64,000 nucleotides of DNA, from positions 1-64,000 of the forward strand of contig NZ_JPKG01000056.1 of the NCBI RefSeq assembly GCF_000735605.1. The letters are read 5' to 3'. Made by a program: the position numbers and the translations under genes. Shown here piece by piece: positions 8,269 to 17,431 of the stretch (position 1 is the first letter of the stretch; each line of letters begins with the position of its first letter). Below the pieces are notes generated by a model. The model saw only the letters and a list, made by a program, of their open reading frames with translations. It searched no databases and was not told the DNA's origin. Source of the DNA: Allobosea sp. LC85. GTDB lineage: Bacteria > Pseudomonadota > Alphaproteobacteria > Rhizobiales > Beijerinckiaceae.

Positions 8269-8461
8269 GCCCGCCTGCCCTGTCCGGCGGTTGGCACGAT
8301 CGCCCGTCCCTGTCGCGCCGGCCGCCCCTGCGAGAACGAGCAGCACGGACATCGTTGAAGGCGGTTGGCTAGGGCCACGGTCAGGCGTCGCCTGAGGGTC
8401 GGGATCGAGGTCGGGACATGCTCGGGTCGGCCATGATCATCTCGTCGTCCCGCCACAACGT

Positions 8462-8551
8462 GCCGTCGAAGAAGCTGCCCGCCAACTCGGCCTCGGCCGC
8501 TCGACAATTTGCCGCGAAATGCGCCGCTTCGGTATCAGCAGGCCAGCGTAG
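8462..8551 (+). pseudogene. remnant of a Fis-type helix-turn-helix tail
   Basis: The plus-strand frame ending at TAG 8549-8551 reads AVEEAARQLGLGRSTICREM followed by RRFGISRPA. This matches the C-terminal Fis-type HTH of NtrC-family sigma-54 activators (AA-x-LG-x-SRSTLYR-x-MRR-x-GI pattern). No upstream receiver or AAA+ domain and no start codon are present, so it is a degraded fragment. The rest of 8269-8557 shows nothing else. Confidence 0.45.
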
Positions 8552-8557
8552 GGATCA

Positions 8558-9994
8558 TCACGCGTTCCAGAAACCGCTCTTGCGGCCATGCTTCGCCTTG
8601 CGCGCCGCAACGTAGGTATCGTGATCGACGTGCCTGTTGTAATCCCCGATCCGTCTTGCAAGATCAGCACAGGTTTGCAGGTGCCGGGCCGCGTGGGGAT
8701 AACGCGTGGCGCGGGCCTTATCGAGCGCGAAATCGATCATCGCCCTTAGCGCCAATGTCGCGGCCAACGGGTGTTTTGTCTCAAGCGCTTCGGCCGCGTC
8801 CGTCAGACAGCCGTAATGATCGCCATCAAGCTCGGAATGGCGAGCGAGGATCATTTTCGCTGCGGCCTCAGGCGCTGGCCATTCGATCAGAAAACCAAGC
8901 CCCTGATGAAAATCAGCGAAAGTCCCGGCATGAGCCAAGGCACGCTCCTCGGCTTCGTCGTTATCAAAATCCGGCAGCCGCTTGAGGTAAGCTTTCAGAT
9001 AATCAGCATGCAGCAGTTTCTCGAAAAGAGACCAGCGCACACGCTGTGCCTCGTCCGCCCGCCCCGAGGCATCCAGCGTATCGATCCGAACCCGGTCCCA
9101 ATCGGGCCAGGACCCGCCCGTCTTCCGCAGCGCTTCCGCCTTCGTGAGTGCTGCCATCGCGTCGCCGGCCCGGCCCGCAGCCAGCAACCGCTCTGCAATC
9201 TGGGCAGCAATCGCGGGATTGGCCTGCTCTTCCCTTGAAAACCGCGAGACATAGCCGTCCACATCGCCCAGAGTATCGGCTATCTCGGTCAGTGCCGATT
9301 GAACGAGACGCGCATGGCGACGGATCGCAAGATCGTCCTCATACAGTGCACCGCGCGACGAGGACCAGCCGATCGCGCGCCGTTCGTCCTTGCCGGCGGG
9401 CTTCGGCGGATCGGCCGCCAGAGCCTCGAACTTCTTCTTGAGAATCGTCAGCCCTTCCTGCCCCAGCGGCCCGGCCATCAGGGTGACGAGATGATCGAAT
9501 TGCCCGTACTCATTGGCGCAAACGCCGGCGAAAACCTTCTCCGCCAGCATGCCCGGTGCAGGTTTCGCGGCCTGGGCCGCTCGCCCCAGATCTTCGAGCG
9601 CTTCGCTCATGATGCCGCCGACCATCCCGTTGCTGTCGTCACACCGTTCATGAATAGCCGGCGCCAGCCCCAGAAACTGCCAGAGCAGATCGAAGGCTTC
9701 CGACGGCTGCTTCGGCGCGACATGGGTCACGATCGCCTGGCGCTGAGCCTCAAGGTCCTGCGCAAACGCACGCATCTTGTGCCAGTCGATGAAAGAACGA
9801 GATTTGGCTATCGTCGCCAGTCGTTTGCGAATTTCCCCGGCAACCTGATCCGTACCGACGCTGCTGGCGAGTTCCAGACGAAGGCGTCTCTTGATCGCCG
9901 CATCGCCTTCCGCCAGTTCGAACAGGATTTGTGCGAGCCGCCCCACCCCAAGAGCTGCAATGCGCTTGCTATCGAATGTCTTGCCAGACGCCAT
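8558..9994 (-). CDS. DUF6880-like helical repeat protein
   Basis: A 478-residue soluble protein. Start at ATG 9994 with GAGGAGG just upstream; a TTG five codons earlier is the alternative. It is almost entirely helical, with TPR-like pairs in the second half (for example AQIAERLLAAGRAGDAMAAL and similar). It resembles a conserved alphaproteobacterial family I know as DUF6880, of unknown function; the match is from memory. No catalytic motif or signal peptide is seen. The gene is monocistronic. Confidence 0.7.
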   Translation of the reverse strand: MASGKTFDSKRIAALGVGRLAQILFELAEGDAAIKRRLRLELASSVGTDQVAGEIRKRLATIAKSRSFIDWHKMRAFAQDLEAQRQAIVTHVAPKQPSEAFDLLWQFLGLAPAIHERCDDSNGMVGGIMSEALEDLGRAAQAAKPAPGMLAEKVFAGVCANEYGQFDHLVTLMAGPLGQEGLTILKKKFEALAADPPKPAGKDERRAIGWSSSRGALYEDDLAIRRHARLVQSALTEIADTLGDVDGYVSRFSREEQANPAIAAQIAERLLAAGRAGDAMAALTKAEALRKTGGSWPDWDRVRIDTLDASGRADEAQRVRWSLFEKLLHADYLKAYLKRLPDFDNDEAEERALAHAGTFADFHQGLGFLIEWPAPEAAAKMILARHSELDGDHYGCLTDAAEALETKHPLAATLALRAMIDFALDKARATRYPHAARHLQTCADLARRIGDYNRHVDHDTYVAARKAKHGRKSGFWNA

Positions 9995-10113
9995 CCCTCC
10001 TCCTCGCAAAGGGACGGGAACCGGTCAAGCACTGGCCCGGTGGACAAGAAGCAAACACGATCAACATAGCCAATCACGAATGGGCACAAGACCGTCCCGG
10101 GCGCTGGCGCTCA

Positions 10114-10458
10114 CTACCATCCGTTCCAGGAACGCTCCTCGCGCCATGCCCGCCAGGCGTTGCGCTCGCGCCAGCGCTCCGCACGCCAAGCGTCGCGCTC
10201 GTGGAAGCGTTCCGCGCGCCAAGCGTCGCGATTGCGCAAGCGTTCTGCACGCCAAGCGTCGCGATTGCGCAAGCGCTCGGCGCGCCAAGACGGGTCGGAG
10301 TATGGATTGTAATAGTGATCGTACTGGACCTGAACCACGCTGGAATCGGCGTGCCTTACAAGCAGATCAACGGTGATCGGCGCCGTTGCCGCCCCCGTTG
10401 CGAATCCAGCGGCACCCAACGCCACCACCGCGGCAATGCCAAGGCGAACTTGCTTCAT
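10114..10458 (-). CDS. small secreted Trp/Arg-rich repeat protein
   Basis: A 114-residue protein with a signal peptide (MKQVRLGIAAVVALGAAGFA, cleavage near ATA). After a short linker (VQYDHYYNPYSDPS) it becomes an array of an 11-residue unit close to WRAERLRNRDA, repeated about five times to the C-terminus with drift (WRAERFHERDA, WRAERWRERNA). Each unit has one Trp, three to four Arg and two acidic residues, so it could form a charged helix. GAGGAGAGAAAGAG precedes the ATG. No known family. Confidence 0.7.
   Translation of the reverse strand: MKQVRLGIAAVVALGAAGFATGAATAPITVDLLVRHADSSVVQVQYDHYYNPYSDPSWRAERLRNRDAWRAERLRNRDAWRAERFHERDAWRAERWRERNAWRAWREERSWNGW
10138..10293. repeat. 33-bp coding tandem repeat, about 4.5 copies
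   Basis: The DNA under the WRAERxRxRDA array repeats with a 33-bp period. The two copies nearest the signal-peptide end are almost identical in DNA while the distal copies have drifted, which fits stepwise in-frame expansion. Confidence 0.85.
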
Positions 10459-10824
10459 CTCTTTCTCTCCTCTTGTCCCTTGACACGGTCGTCAGCCGCT
10501 GGAGCAGGAGTCAGGGCATCTCCCGCACCCGCCTGATTGCATCGCGATTCACGGCGGCCAGAGGCGAAGCGGGATCGGCACCCCGGACTCCATTTATATC
10601 CGGCAAAATATATCAAGAGCCACCGCGGTCTATAACCAGATTAAGATGCTAATGTGGCAGAATTTTGATATAATTCTAATTTAGAAACAATCAACTTGCA
10701 GATGTTTTTCAATATAGAACTTGATCTTTTATATAAGTCATAATTGAATTCTTGACACATGGACGATTAGAACCTTGATATTGGCTTCTCGACCGAAATC
10801 AATTTTGTGATTATCTGACGTACG
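10459..10824. other. AT-rich leader upstream of the polysaccharide operon
   Basis: Roughly 10600-10815 is visibly AT-rich (runs such as AATTTTGATATAATTC and TTTTATATAAG) in an otherwise GC-rich window. No gene is seen. Such islands in front of surface-polysaccharide operons often bind xenogeneic silencers or MucR-type regulators in this class; that is inference here. Confidence 0.6.
10752..10780 (+). promoter_or_regulatory. candidate sigma-70 promoter of the polysaccharide operon
   Basis: TTGACA at 10752-10757 is followed after 17 bases by TTGATA at 10775-10780, a good -35 and a weak -10. It would give a leader of about 40 bases before the GTG start at 10825. Confidence 0.4.
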
Positions 10825-12330
10825 GTGAATGTCATCTTGAATGAATCATTGTCCGCGACCATTCATCGACTTCCTCGTCGCAATCGCTACGTGCTTGCCT
10901 CGATCCGCGATCAGGATGCTCTCGAAGCCTCGCCGCTTGGCGATCTTCTCGTGTTCGTCGATCCCGAGTCGGATGTGGAATGGCTGCGGAGCACGTTTCC
11001 GCTTGTTGGCGTCGCGGCCTCCGATGCGGGGGGCGATGACCTGCGGGCCGCGCTCAAGCGGCTCCAGAAGGTGAGGTCCCTGCCGGACATTCCGGTCGTC
11101 CGGCTGCAGGAGGCGGCGCTTGCCGCGGAGGCAGGGCTCGCGGCGCAGGTGATCGAGGGCGGTCTCGGGCGCCTGTCGCGCCATATGGCGAATGTCAGCA
11201 CCGAGCTTGCGATGCTGCGGCGGGAGCGGGAAACACTCTTCGAGAATTACCGCGCGCTCGAAAATGCATTCCATGCACGCAATTGGGACACGGTGTCGGA
11301 GGTGTTCAGCCACGAGCCCTCCACCGATCCCAAAGACCAGGGGCTCGCAACCCTGCTGCTCCAATCCGAGATCGAGCAACTCTTCCCGGTCTCAAGCTAT
11401 GCCGTATCCGGCTTCGCCTTGCACTTTCGTGATATCCCGACGGACGGAGCCGGCCAGCTCATCGTCACGCTCGATTATGTCGAGAGCGGCGAGGGAATCG
11501 CGGAATGGCTCATTCCCTATGGCAGCGTCACCCCGGGCTGGAATTTCTTCTCGCTGCCAAAGGCATGCGACGGCAGCCATCGCACGCTGCGGCTCAAGAT
11601 TTCCGCCAGCGGCGGCATACCGCCCGAACTCTCCCTCGGCCATGTTATCGCCAACGAGCGCTACGCCGCCCGGGCACGGTTGCCGCATGGCGACCTCGAC
11701 ATGCGCCCGCTGGCCTTCCGGATTTTCACCGGGCTTCCGGGCGTGCGTCCAACGGCCCTGCCGAACGTTTTCGTGCCGTCCGCGCTGATCTCCGGGCGCA
11801 AGGTCGAGGACTACCGGCTGCCGGTCGAACTGCTGCGCGCTATCGCCAATGTCTCGCTGAGCCCGATCGAGCCGGGCTTTCCGACGGTACGCTTCCTGGA
11901 GCTCGAGGATGCGATCGTCTGCCATCCGCTCAGCGAGGGCATCACCGCCGGCGCCGTCCGCCGGGTGGTGGCGCCCGGCACGGCGCGCATCTCGGCGCGC
12001 GCCGTGATCGATCATCCCGAAGGCAAGCCCGCCACGGTCGGGCTGATGCTCGTGCCGCTGTCGGCCGATGTCAAAGGGGAGATCGCGACTTTGGCCGGCG
12101 GCGGCGAACTCCCGCCCACGGCGTTTTTCAGCGGCTGGACCGATATCACGGCCGCGCAACCGGTGGATATCAACTTCATGCTGGAAGCACCGGCGCCGCG
12201 CACGATGGACCTTGTCGTCCTGAGCAAGGCGACCAGCAACTCGGTCGATTTCGCCTGGCTCAAGGTCTTCAACTTCCGACTGGTCAAATATCTCGAAACC
12301 CGCCCGGCCCGGGAGCGCGCCGATGCGTGA
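10825..12330 (+). CDS. unknown protein, first gene of polysaccharide operon
   Basis: A 501-residue protein starting with GTG; no clear ribosome site is visible, and alternative starts in frame are not better. It has no signal peptide or membrane helix. Residues about 95-150 look coiled-coil-like (AELAMLRRERETLFENYRAL region), and the second half (about 185-495) looks beta-rich, with two related stretches (near VSSYAVSGFALHFRDIP and near FPTVRFLELEDAIVCHPL) that suggest carbohydrate-binding-like beta-sandwich modules. I do not recognise the family with confidence. It overlaps the glycosyltransferase gene by 8 bases, so the two are translationally linked and probably work on the same glycan. 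Confidence 0.75.
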   Translation: MNVILNESLSATIHRLPRRNRYVLASIRDQDALEASPLGDLLVFVDPESDVEWLRSTFPLVGVAASDAGGDDLRAALKRLQKVRSLPDIPVVRLQEAALAAEAGLAAQVIEGGLGRLSRHMANVSTELAMLRRERETLFENYRALENAFHARNWDTVSEVFSHEPSTDPKDQGLATLLLQSEIEQLFPVSSYAVSGFALHFRDIPTDGAGQLIVTLDYVESGEGIAEWLIPYGSVTPGWNFFSLPKACDGSHRTLRLKISASGGIPPELSLGHVIANERYAARARLPHGDLDMRPLAFRIFTGLPGVRPTALPNVFVPSALISGRKVEDYRLPVELLRAIANVSLSPIEPGFPTVRFLELEDAIVCHPLSEGITAGAVRRVVAPGTARISARAVIDHPEGKPATVGLMLVPLSADVKGEIATLAGGGELPPTAFFSGWTDITAAQPVDINFMLEAPAPRTMDLVVLSKATSNSVDFAWLKVFNFRLVKYLETRPARERADA

Positions 12331-15016
12331 CGAGCCGCAGCAGGATCTGGTCGCCATCGCCATGCCGCTCTACGGCCATGCGGCGCTCGTGCTCGAGGCG
12401 CTCGAATCCGCCTTGGCTTCGGTGACGGGTTGCCGCCTGGCGATCGTGGTCTCGGTCGATGGCGACCCGCGCCACGAGGTCTTCGATCAGCTCGTGTTCC
12501 AGGCGGCGGCGCATCCCGAGATCCGTGTGATCTTCGGCGAGAATGCCGGCCCGGGCGGCGCCCGCAACCGCGCGATCGACTATATTCTCGAGGAATTGCC
12601 CGAGGCCAAGGCGGTCTATTTCCTCGACGCCGATAATCGCGTCCTGCCGCACTCGATCGAGACGCTCTATCGCCGGCTCCAGGCGAGCGGGGCCGGCTGG
12701 GTCTACACCAATATCGATACGTTCTCGGTCAATTGGCGCGCGCATTACGGCAACAGCTACTCGCGCCTGATCCACTGCATCACCGACAATATCTGCGACA
12801 CCGGCTCGATGATCTCGATCGACGTCTTCCGCAGCGGGGTACGCTTCGACGACGATCGCCAGAACGGCTTCGAGGATTGGGAGTTCTGGCTCTCGGCCAT
12901 CGAGGCCGGCTTCGTCGGCGAGCCCTGCCACGACGCGGCTTTCGAATATCGCCTGCGCGCGGAAGGTCGCTTCAAGGAGGCCAACCGCGAGCGCTCGGCC
13001 TCGATCAGCTTTCTCCGCCGACAGCACAAGGCGCTGTTCCGCCGGCCGACCCTGGTCGGCTTCGAGCATCAGGAAGCGCCGCGCTATGCCTTCATCCGCA
13101 CCGGCGAGGGAGCGCTCGACGTCTTCACCGACCCGACGCTGCCCGCCGGCGCGATGGGCTTCGACGATGCGGTCCGCGCCTTCTGGGGCAGCGTCGGCGA
13201 GCCCGACAATTTCCATTTCCCGCCCTTCCTCGCAGCCTGCAGCAGCGAGACGCTCAAGCTTCTTGCGCGCTCGCGGCTCCTGCCGAACATCCTCTGCCAT
13301 CTCGAGAAGCTGGCGGAGCAGTGCAACGTCGTCTTTGTCGAGCTCGGCAACGTCGATTCGGAGCGGAGCATCGAGTGGGACGTCCTGCCCTCCGGCGCGC
13401 GGCAAGGTGCCGCCGATCTCACCTTCGTCTCGACCGGGCTGATCCGGAACGTCATCGACAACAACGCGCTCGACTGGTTCTCCTCGATCGGCGGCGAGCA
13501 GGCCTGGCCGACATCGGCGCGCCTCAAGGTCCGCTTCCCCTTCCCGAAGGCAAGGCAGCGCCGCTCGCTGGTCCGGCCTGAGCAGGCGCTGCTGAATCTC
13601 GTCAGCGCGATCGCGACCAGCCCGCTGCGACGGACCGCCTCGACGCGCTGGACCTGGCGGCCGCGCCGGCTGCCGGCCCTGTCCGAGCTGTACAAGGAGC
13701 TCAGGACCGAGCTCGGCGGCTCGCCGGTGCTACCGCTCGCGCATAACGCGGCGCAGCGCCGGACGGCGGCCGTGCTGGTCCCGAACGCCTCCTTCGGCGG
13801 GGCCGAGAAGGTCGCCTATGCGGCCGGGCGCGAGCTCAGGCAGGACGGATTCGAAACCCATCTCTTCGTGCTCGGCACTGGGCGGATGGACGTGCTCGAC
13901 GAGTTCGACCAGGCCTTCGACTATGTGCATTTCTGGAAGGACGGCGTGCCGGCCTGGGGCGACACCAGCCATTTCCTCGGCCAGGATTTCATCACCGAGG
14001 ATCATGCGCTCGACTGGCCCGGGCTGAGGGGCCTGCTCTCCGGCTTCGACCTCATCGTCAACAACCACGTCATGGCGGCGCACCCGCTGATGGCGAAGTT
14101 CCGTTCCGAGGGCACGCGCACCGCCTGCTATCTCCACGTCGTCGACGAGACGGCACTCAGGCGGCCGGCCGGGCAGCCCTATGCCGCCATCGCCTTCGAG
14201 CACTCCTACGACGCCTTCCTGACCTGCTCGGAGCAGCTCAAGAGCTATCTGCACAGCTTCGGCGTTCCTTTCGGCAAGGTCTTCGCCGTGCCGAACAGCG
14301 CGAGCTTCTCCATCGATACGCGGCTACGGACACAGGTGAGCGAGGCCCGCAAGGCCGGGCGCGGGAGCGAGCCGATCCGCCTGCTCTATATGGGTCGGCT
14401 CGACCGGCAGAAGGGCATCGACCGGCTGCACGGCACGCTCGTCCAGCTCAAGGAGCGCGGCATCGCCTTCGAGGCGCGGGCCGTGGGAGGCGAGATCCTG
14501 TCCGACGATCCGAGCTCGTCCTGGATGGCGCGCCTGCGCACGATCGGCGTCCAGGTCGCGCCGCCGGTTTTCGCCGCAAAGGATCTCGCAGCCCATCTCG
14601 CCTGGGCCGACATCCTGGTGATGCCGTCGCGCTGGGAGGGCGCGCCTCTGATGATCGCCGAGGCGCAGCAGCTCGGCTGCGTAGCGATGGCGACTGCGGT
14701 CGGCGCGGTCGACGAACTCGTCACACCCGATCAGGACGGCATCCTGATCGGGAACGCCACCGACGCGCAGATCGTGGCCGAGATGGTGCGGGCGATCGCC
14801 GCCCTGGCGCGGGACCGCGCCGCGCTCGCCGGGCTCGCCGAGGGCGCGCTGGCGACGGCGGCGCAGCGCTCCTGGACCGCCTCCTTCGCCGATTTCATCG
14901 CCTGGAGCCGCGGCATTGCGCCGGCGGCCCCAGATCAACGCAGCACCGCTTCGGACGAGCCCGTACGCGATGAGGCTCCGGCTGATGCCGAGCTCTCCGT
15001 CCGCGCCGTTGCATGA
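12323..15016 (+). CDS. double glycosyltransferase: GT2 domain plus GT4 domain
   Basis: An 897-residue protein with two transferase modules. Residues about 9-230 are a GT-A fold GT2 domain: nucleotide-binding start (VAIAMPLYGHA, VVSVDGD), the GGARNRAID element, and the metal-binding DAD in YFLDADNR. Residues about 479-860 are a GT-B fold GT4 domain: FGGAEKVAYAAGREL at its start, LLYMGRLDRQKGIDRL, and the donor-site stretch PSRWEGAPLMIAEAQQLG. The middle (about 230-470) is unassigned. No membrane segment, so it acts in the cytoplasm. A single chain with both modules probably adds two sugars in sequence to a growing polysaccharide or glycoconjugate. It overlaps the gene before it. Confidence 0.85.
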   Translation: MRDEPQQDLVAIAMPLYGHAALVLEALESALASVTGCRLAIVVSVDGDPRHEVFDQLVFQAAAHPEIRVIFGENAGPGGARNRAIDYILEELPEAKAVYFLDADNRVLPHSIETLYRRLQASGAGWVYTNIDTFSVNWRAHYGNSYSRLIHCITDNICDTGSMISIDVFRSGVRFDDDRQNGFEDWEFWLSAIEAGFVGEPCHDAAFEYRLRAEGRFKEANRERSASISFLRRQHKALFRRPTLVGFEHQEAPRYAFIRTGEGALDVFTDPTLPAGAMGFDDAVRAFWGSVGEPDNFHFPPFLAACSSETLKLLARSRLLPNILCHLEKLAEQCNVVFVELGNVDSERSIEWDVLPSGARQGAADLTFVSTGLIRNVIDNNALDWFSSIGGEQAWPTSARLKVRFPFPKARQRRSLVRPEQALLNLVSAIATSPLRRTASTRWTWRPRRLPALSELYKELRTELGGSPVLPLAHNAAQRRTAAVLVPNASFGGAEKVAYAAGRELRQDGFETHLFVLGTGRMDVLDEFDQAFDYVHFWKDGVPAWGDTSHFLGQDFITEDHALDWPGLRGLLSGFDLIVNNHVMAAHPLMAKFRSEGTRTACYLHVVDETALRRPAGQPYAAIAFEHSYDAFLTCSEQLKSYLHSFGVPFGKVFAVPNSASFSIDTRLRTQVSEARKAGRGSEPIRLLYMGRLDRQKGIDRLHGTLVQLKERGIAFEARAVGGEILSDDPSSSWMARLRTIGVQVAPPVFAAKDLAAHLAWADILVMPSRWEGAPLMIAEAQQLGCVAMATAVGAVDELVTPDQDGILIGNATDAQIVAEMVRAIAALARDRAALAGLAEGALATAAQRSWTASFADFIAWSRGIAPAAPDQRSTASDEPVRDEAPADAELSVRAVA

Positions 15017-15041
15017 CGATCATCGGAAGGTCCCGAACCCC

Positions 15042-16217
15042 ATGGCCCCCAGAATTCTCCTCACCGGCATCCCGAGCCATCTCACCCGCCTCATTCAAAA
15101 GGCCGAAGGCGCCCAGGTCTTCTACTCGGAGAAGCAGCCGCAGCCCGAGAGCAAGGAGGCCTTCCTCCGCGAGCTCAAGAGCATCACCAATACCGGCAAT
15201 TACCTGATCGGCGAGGGAGCGCTCAGGGCGCTCTCGCCGAATGCGACGCATATCCCGTTCTGGCACCTCTGGAACGCCGTCAACAACGGCACCGGCCTCG
15301 ATACGATCAACGACCGCTTCGACATCTGCGTCTTCACCTGCGCCAACCTGCTGCGCAAGGGCCTTTCGGCCGATGCCGAGGCGCTCGTCCTGTCGAAGCT
15401 CGACATGCCGGTCGTGATGCTCGGTATCGGCATCCAGAACCGGCCGGACCTGGAGCAGTCCCTGCCCGAGGGCACGCAGCGCCTGCTGCAGGTTCTGAAG
15501 CAGAAGGAGCATTATTTCCTGACGCGCGGCGAGGAGACCGCTTCCTATCTCCGCGACCAGGGATTCTCCTTCGTCCGTCCGGTCGGCTGCCCGTCGCTCT
15601 ATTTCATGCCGTCCAATGTCCGGCGTGCGCTGCGCCGGCTGCCGGATGTGAAGGTCGGCGAATGCCGCACGGTCTTCACCGGCTATATGGGCGCAGCGCT
15701 CGACACGATCGGCGACATGAACGCGCTGTCCTCGGATGACGGACGCTCATCCTATGTGGTGCAGGACGAGCTCCTGCATTTCGACATGCAGGTCGAGCCG
15801 GACGGCGACGGCCGCGTCTACGATTCCGCCTCGGGCGAGATGATCGGTGACCTGACCTTCAAGGGCTCGGGCGAACTGAAGAGGAAGGTCAAGGTCCATG
15901 CCTTCTTCGACACCAACCAGTGGCGGGCCTGGACCTCGTCGATGGACTTCGCCTTCGGACGGCGCTTCCACGGCAACATCATCGCGCTCCAGGCCGGTGT
16001 GCCGAGCCTGATCGTCGCCGTCGACGACCGCATGCGCGAGATGCTGAATTTTTCCGGGCTGCCGAAGCTCGAAGCTGCCGAGTTCAACAGCGCCAATGAT
16101 CGCGCGGCCTTCGTCGCCGATCACCTCGCTGCGATGAACATCCCGCAGGTCATCGAGACATATTCCGACCGGGAGCGCAATTTCCGGTCGGTCTTGAGCG
16201 AGATCGGCATCGCCTGA
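15042..16217 (+). CDS. polysaccharide pyruvyl transferase family protein, copy 1
   Basis: Start at ATG 15042 (MAPRILLTGIPSHLTRLI); the frame is open further upstream but that overlaps the glycosyltransferase gene. The 391-residue product has family hallmarks: an NTGNYLIGEGA phosphate-loop-like start at about 50-60, MLGIGIQ, LTRGEETASYLR, VGCPSLYF, and a conserved RRFHGNIIALQAGVPSL near the C-terminus. These enzymes move pyruvyl groups from phosphoenolpyruvate onto sugars (CsaB/WcaK/ExoV type). The next gene encodes a paralogue of the same length. Exact acceptor unknown. Confidence 0.8.
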   Translation: MAPRILLTGIPSHLTRLIQKAEGAQVFYSEKQPQPESKEAFLRELKSITNTGNYLIGEGALRALSPNATHIPFWHLWNAVNNGTGLDTINDRFDICVFTCANLLRKGLSADAEALVLSKLDMPVVMLGIGIQNRPDLEQSLPEGTQRLLQVLKQKEHYFLTRGEETASYLRDQGFSFVRPVGCPSLYFMPSNVRRALRRLPDVKVGECRTVFTGYMGAALDTIGDMNALSSDDGRSSYVVQDELLHFDMQVEPDGDGRVYDSASGEMIGDLTFKGSGELKRKVKVHAFFDTNQWRAWTSSMDFAFGRRFHGNIIALQAGVPSLIVAVDDRMREMLNFSGLPKLEAAEFNSANDRAAFVADHLAAMNIPQVIETYSDRERNFRSVLSEIGIA

Positions 16218-16255
16218 TGCCGTGTTTGACGAAACGGGGCTGAGGGCAAACAGAC

Positions 16256-17431
16256 ATGCGGATCATGGTCACGGGCATCCCATCTTACCTGATGCGGACT
16301 GTCGAGAGCGTATCGGGAGCAACCGTCAAGCACCGCCCGTATTTCGAGGCGGTGCGAACCAAGAAGGAGCTGATCGACCAGGTCAAGAAGATCGCCAATA
16401 CCGGCAATTACCTGATCGGCGAAGGCGCAGCCAACAGCGTGCGCGGTCACGATGTCACCTATGTCCCGTTCTGGCATCTGGCGAACAGCGTCAACTCGCC
16501 GGAAACCTATGAGAGGCTGAACCAGAGCTTCGACCTGTGCCTGTTCGCCTCGGCCAACCTGCTGCGGCCGGGCTATGCGGCGACGACCGAATCCTTCGTG
16601 TTCGAGCGGCTCGACATGCCGATCGTGGTCATGGGCATCGGCATCCAGAAGAAGGAGAACCTCAAAGATGCCCTGCCCGAAGGCACGCGCCGCTTCCTCA
16701 ACGTGCTCAAGAAGAAGGAGAGTTTCTTCCTGACGCGGGGCCATTTCACCGCCGATTTCCTCAAGGCCGAGGGCATGAAATATGTCCGCCCGACCGGCTG
16801 TCCGTCATTGTATTACGAGCCGGCGGCGATGAAGCGCTCGCTCAGCCATCTGGCCGATCCGGACCTCGCCGATTCGCAGAAGATCGCCTTCGGCGGCTAT
16901 CTCGGCAGCGTGCCGGACACGATCGTCGATGCCCATGCGCTGCTGCGCCAGGACAGCGTCGCGAGCTATGTCGTCCAGGACGAGATCACCGTCTACAACC
17001 TGAACATCGTCGCTGACGACGCGACCGAGGCCTATGACCAGGCCGCCGGCCGCATCACCGCCAAGACCGAGTACAAGCACGCCGAGAAATGGCAGCGGAA
17101 CTGCGAGTTCCGCGTCTTCTTCGACACGCATAAATGGCGCAGCTGGGTCTCGGGGCAGGATTTCTGCTTCGGCCGCCGCTTCCACGGCTCGATCATCGGC
17201 ATGCAGGCCGGCGTGCCGGCGCTGATGATCGCGGTCGACGACCGCATGCGCGAGATGCTCGAATTCGTGGGCTTCCCCTATATCGAGGCGTCGGTCTGGA
17301 ACCGCGAGGCGAAGAAGAAGGCCTTCCTGCAGGACTTCCTCTCCAAGATCGACGTGCCGGCGGCGATCCATCGCTACTCCGCCTGCGAGGAGAACTTCAA
17401 CGCGGCGCTCAAGGATATCGGGATCCGATGA
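16256..17431 (+). CDS. polysaccharide pyruvyl transferase family protein, copy 2
   Basis: Also 391 residues, and alignable end to end with the preceding product: ANTGNYLIGEGA, VMGIGIQ, LTRGHFTADFLK, PTGCPSLYY, RRFHGSIIGMQAGVPAL. The pair is a tandem duplication that has clearly diverged, so both copies are probably kept for different linkages or as a heteromer. Its stop overlaps the start of the next gene (ATGA at 17428-17431). Catalytic activity is inferred from family only; some members of this superfamily have lost it. Confidence 0.8.
   Translation: MRIMVTGIPSYLMRTVESVSGATVKHRPYFEAVRTKKELIDQVKKIANTGNYLIGEGAANSVRGHDVTYVPFWHLANSVNSPETYERLNQSFDLCLFASANLLRPGYAATTESFVFERLDMPIVVMGIGIQKKENLKDALPEGTRRFLNVLKKKESFFLTRGHFTADFLKAEGMKYVRPTGCPSLYYEPAAMKRSLSHLADPDLADSQKIAFGGYLGSVPDTIVDAHALLRQDSVASYVVQDEITVYNLNIVADDATEAYDQAAGRITAKTEYKHAEKWQRNCEFRVFFDTHKWRSWVSGQDFCFGRRFHGSIIGMQAGVPALMIAVDDRMREMLEFVGFPYIEASVWNREAKKKAFLQDFLSKIDVPAAIHRYSACEENFNAALKDIGIR

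Noticed and set aside
12284-13405. 373-codon minus-strand open frame
   Set aside because: Antisense to the GT2 domain of the double glycosyltransferase; no domain and highly charged.
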